This document shows positions 41,563-44,264 of a stretch of DNA of 44,264 nt, piece by piece. The translations under genes and the position numbers were made by a program. The stretch comes from CAUUJV01 sp963545565 (lineage in GTDB: Bacteria > Actinomycetota > Actinomycetes > Actinomycetales > Bifidobacteriaceae): positions 1-44,264 of the forward strand of contig CAUUJV010000013.1 in NCBI GenBank assembly GCA_963545565.1, written 5' to 3'. Numbering within the stretch: the stretch's first letter is position 1; each line of letters begins with the position of its first letter. The notes beneath the pieces were generated by a model. The model made no database searches, was not told where the DNA came from, and saw only the letters and a list, made by a program, of their open reading frames with translations.

Positions 41563-43233
41563 TTAATCATGTGCAAGCACGATTGAGTTCAATGATTGCA
41601 AGATTTCTGGTCCTCGGCGATCAATTGAACGTCCACCAAGCCAAAGCCCTAATCCAAGAACAAGAACGCCGTTAACGACGGCAACCACAAAAGTGATTAT
41701 TGCCATCATCCATGAATTCATAACGGCCGCTGCAATTGCGCATCCAATGGTTGGTAAAGCAACCACGCCAGAAATTAGCATGTAGAGAAGAGGAAGAAAT
41801 GAACGAGCACCAGAGTTTCCACGAGGATTTTTCAGTGGTTCATCAACAGAGGCTACTGGATACATCAAATATGTAGAAGCAACTTCTCCAACTCCAAACC
41901 CAGCAAAGCTCAGTGCACAAGAAACAGCAGCAATTACTGCGAGAGCTAAACCATGCCCAGGCATCGCAAAAACAGCAATTATGCAGCTAACAATAATCAG
42001 CACAACAGCCACAGTAAGAGAAGTTGTTACACGTGCAATACGGTCTTTTATTCCCGGAACGCCTGCAACCACATGCATTGCAAAAGCGCGTCCATCATAA
42101 GCTAAGCCGTTAGATTCGGTCGTAACGTAAATCAGCGCAATCACAATCGGCGTAATAAGAATCAAGTAACGGCTACTCTGCACAGTAAGCCCCAGCATCG
42201 TGTAAATTACAATGAGCAAAATCGGCGAGAATACATTCATCACGTATCGAGGGTCTCGGCGAAAATACGTCATAATGCGAGCGAGGATAGCCCCCGTCAC
42301 GTTATCTGAGCACCATGCAAACGCCCCAAGACCTTTAATCGCTCTTGCAGTATTGCTCACCGGATGATTTTGCTCATAATTTATAAGCTGATACCCACAC
42401 CATGCGCACACGGCGATAGTTGCAAGAGAAATCAGTACGCGAATAATCAGGAGTCCCCAAGCCCCAGAAATTACGTCTTGTGCTACTGCTGGCCCAATTG
42501 AGAACGGTAAAAAACCTGCAATATTGGTGAAACTATTCAAGTGCGAGATTAAAGCCAAGCCACCGTGAGCACCACCCGCATTTTCGAACGAGTTTGCAAG
42601 ACCAATTGAAGTAAACGATGGAGCCATGCATAGCGCCATAAAGAGCAAAAATTCTATAATCATTAGAATCATGCGACCAGTACGGCCGCGTACAAGAGCA
42701 TCTAGAGCTTGAGTCAGTGTGCGCGCAATCAACACGCAGCAAACACTGCTTAAGAAGAAACCGATAAGTGCCGCAATCATAGCAACCGGATGTGAAAGCC
42801 ATAGAAGAGACATACCCATCATGGCTAATATTGTGGTAATCGCTCCCACGCTAAGTAAACTTGCTATGGTAATTCCACGGTAAAGAGTGGCGTGAGAGAT
42901 GCCAAACACCTTGAATTTAGCGGGTTTCAACGATGTGCCCTGAGGTGAGAATATCACAACAAAGATAATCCAAAATGCCGAAACATAGAGACAGGCAAGA
43001 GTACTTCCAGACTGTGCTAAAGAGATTCCGAGCGCACCCGATCTGGCAACAAGTTTTCCAAGAAAGAATGAGCCTACAAGTGAGCCGATAACTACACCAG
43101 CGCCGAAAATCATTCCTATAACGCCAAAAATAAGTTGCCATATGTTGCGTTTTATGGAACTTAGTGTGAGTGCATAGTTGAGTTTAATAATGGTGAGCTC
43201 TGGTGGAGTCGGATTCGTGTTAGGGTTAGTCAT
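41563..43233 (-). CDS. ABC exporter permease, polytopic membrane protein
   Basis: A 556-residue protein with about 12-14 hydrophobic helices and small loops. It has no sequence motif I can name, but it overlaps the ATPase gene upstream by 8 bases, so it is the membrane half of that exporter. Internal segments such as SRYLILITPIVIALIYVTTESNGLAYDGRAFAMHV (in part) resemble ABC-2 type permeases of unknown substrate. ATG at 43231-43233. A helical loop includes RIMTYFRRDPRYVMNVF. The substrate cannot be inferred. Confidence 0.82.
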   Translation of the reverse strand: MTNPNTNPTPPELTIIKLNYALTLSSIKRNIWQLIFGVIGMIFGAGVVIGSLVGSFFLGKLVARSGALGISLAQSGSTLACLYVSAFWIIFVVIFSPQGTSLKPAKFKVFGISHATLYRGITIASLLSVGAITTILAMMGMSLLWLSHPVAMIAALIGFFLSSVCCVLIARTLTQALDALVRGRTGRMILMIIEFLLFMALCMAPSFTSIGLANSFENAGGAHGGLALISHLNSFTNIAGFLPFSIGPAVAQDVISGAWGLLIIRVLISLATIAVCAWCGYQLINYEQNHPVSNTARAIKGLGAFAWCSDNVTGAILARIMTYFRRDPRYVMNVFSPILLIVIYTMLGLTVQSSRYLILITPIVIALIYVTTESNGLAYDGRAFAMHVVAGVPGIKDRIARVTTSLTVAVVLIIVSCIIAVFAMPGHGLALAVIAAVSCALSFAGFGVGEVASTYLMYPVASVDEPLKNPRGNSGARSFLPLLYMLISGVVALPTIGCAIAAAVMNSWMMAIITFVVAVVNGVLVLGLGLWLGGRSIDRRGPEILQSLNSIVLAHD

Positions 43234-44032
43234 TGCTCAACCACTCCAAGTTATCCGCATCGTGACGCCCGCCAACGAGGTTGACGAAGCGGTCTTCAAG
43301 AGATCCTCCTGCGCGAACCTCATCCAGAGTTCCATTCACCAGTACTTGACCATTCGAAATAATTGCTACATGGCTACACACTTGCTCTACCAATGCCATT
43401 ACGTGTGACGACATGATTACTGTGCCGCCACCTTGCACATACGAGGTGAGAATTGTACGAATATTAACAGCGGAAACCGGGTCAACAGCCTCAAGAGGTT
43501 CATCAAGCACAAGAACTCTTGGCGAATGAACGAGTGCAGTTGCGAGCGCAATTTTCTTGGTCATGCCCGTAGAATAATCTGCCACGATAATATTTGCAGA
43601 TTCCATAAGATCGAGCGCTTGAAGTAAATCATTTGCTCGTTTCGTCCCCGTAGCGCGGTTAAGACCTTGGAGCATGCCAGCGTAAACAATAAGTTGTAAA
43701 CCCGTCAAACGATCAAAGAGCTGATCTGATTCAGGCATAATTCCCATAAGTTTCTTCGCTGCAGTGCTATCTGGCCAAACTGGTGTGCCAAGAACTGTTA
43801 TCTGACCTTGGGTTGGCCGCAGCAGACCAGTTGCCATAGTAAGCGTAGTGGTTTTACCTGCGCCGTTAGGGCCGACTAACCCGTAGAACGATCCCACTGG
43901 AATATCCAAATTAAGATTATTCACCGCAATCTTCTGCCCAAAAGTTTTTGTCAAAGCTCGAATCGACATTGCCTGATCTAACGCAAGCGGGATTGGCTGG
44001 AACTGAGATTGAGAACTGTTCGGAATGGTCAC
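43226..44032 (-). CDS. ABC transporter ATP-binding protein
   Basis: A 268-residue ATPase of the multidrug/ABC-2 exporter kind. Walker A is GPNGAGKTTTL, the Q-loop region GIMPESDQLFDRLTG, signature YSTGMTKKIALATAL (a variant of LSGGQ with Ser-Thr-Gly), Walker B VLVLDEPLEAVDP and the switch His in VIMSSHVMALVEQ. It has a C-terminal extension typical of drug-type exporters. The apparent GTG start (44030-44032) has no ribosome binding site; ATG at 43967-43969 is an alternative. Overlaps the permease gene by 8 bases. Confidence 0.93.
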   Translation of the reverse strand: MTIPNSSQSQFQPIPLALDQAMSIRALTKTFGQKIAVNNLNLDIPVGSFYGLVGPNGAGKTTTLTMATGLLRPTQGQITVLGTPVWPDSTAAKKLMGIMPESDQLFDRLTGLQLIVYAGMLQGLNRATGTKRANDLLQALDLMESANIIVADYSTGMTKKIALATALVHSPRVLVLDEPLEAVDPVSAVNIRTILTSYVQGGGTVIMSSHVMALVEQVCSHVAIISNGQVLVNGTLDEVRAGGSLEDRFVNLVGGRHDADNLEWLSND

Positions 44033-44103
44033 AGTCTAAATCTACTACATTGAGAGTGGCTTTCAAAGCTAATATTTAACAAATATTAAGAATAAAAAGA
44101 GCT

Positions 44104-44264
44104 TTATTGTTGTAGCAGAACGATAACAGAATGATAAGTGCTCCAACAGCAGCAAGGATAGCAGAGCAGCAGAGTCACAGAAATAGCAACAATAAATATA
44201 GTTGTAGCGACAATCGCACTTTCTCGAACGACTTGTTCAACTTTTCGAACAAAGTGATCGCTCA
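44104..44264 (-). CDS. C-terminal end of a membrane protein (cut by window edge)
   Basis: On the minus strand one frame is open from the window end to a TAA at 44104-44106. Its 53 codons read a charged stretch (DHFVRKVEQVVRESA), then a TM helix (TTIFIVAISVTLLLCY) and CCC. This could be the end of a membrane protein upstream of the ABC exporter. The + strand is also open here but codes a less protein-like polar sequence. Identity is unknown. Confidence 0.4.
   Translation of the reverse strand, partial: SDHFVRKVEQVVRESAIVATTIFIVAISVTLLLCYPCCCWSTYHSVIVLLQQ

Noticed and set aside
44205..44255. A LexA/SOS-like box (TCGAAC followed by GTTC) at the right end
   Set aside because: Spacing is five bases and the right half is imperfect; the actinobacterial box needs four bases and GTTCG.
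1..44264. CRISPR arrays, insertion sequences, prophage or tRNA genes
   Set aside because: No regularly spaced repeats, transposase or integrase motifs, or tRNA-like T-loops were found.

Overview
The window looks like chromosomal DNA of a low-GC member of the Bifidobacteriaceae, most likely Gardnerella. The evidence is actinobacterial protein families (long LeuA, actinobacterial inositol-phosphate synthase, NUDIX plus histidine phosphatase fusion, DUF5701, DUF4244-type pilin, Rv3654c-like TadE), an actinobacterial SRP RNA, and an AT-rich base composition unusual for Bifidobacterium itself. The genus is an inference. I see no insertion sequence, prophage, CRISPR array, rRNA or tRNA.

Layout. 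1-1778: 5' part of topA and a PAP2-type membrane phosphatase. 1943-7190: two sortase-anchored surface proteins, both ending in LAKTG. 7191-7668: a G9 tract upstream of the second surface gene, then the SRP RNA gene. 7669-14471: envelope genes (GT39 transferase, GT2 transferase, LTA-synthase-like sulfatase, inositol-3-phosphate synthase). 14642-17062: class A penicillin-binding protein. 17171-19084: leuA. 19297-23715: LuxR-type two-component system divergent from a PspC-domain protein and a Q/N-rich membrane protein. 23900-30221: DUF5701, asd, aspartokinase beta and alpha, recR and dnaX, all on the minus strand. 30254-34788: a Tad/Flp (type IVc) pilus locus. 35130-39565: a candidate small structured RNA, ppk, a NUDIX/phosphatase protein and a conserved unknown. 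40165-41364: a MetE-like methyltransferase. 41563-44264: an ABC exporter and the end of a further membrane protein.

Much of the window builds or decorates the cell surface. The most interesting signals are homopolymer tracts at the surface-protein genes. One gene carries G9 just after its signal peptide, and a gain or loss of one G gives an early stop. The same gene has T8 between a good ribosome binding site/TTG start and the signal-peptide frame, so that this start is one base out of frame in this sequence. The neighbouring surface gene has G9 in its upstream region. Together they look like phase-variable (contingency) loci.

The second strong signal is a 29-bp element, 27/29 identical, that occurs twice: upstream of the CpaE-like gene and upstream of the Flp-pilin gene. 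It contains a CCACATT direct repeat with a 10-bp period, which suggests one regulator acting on both Tad transcription units. The third is a candidate RNA of about 160 nt with its own promoter and terminator in front of ppk. All calls come from reading the sequence; no database search was run.
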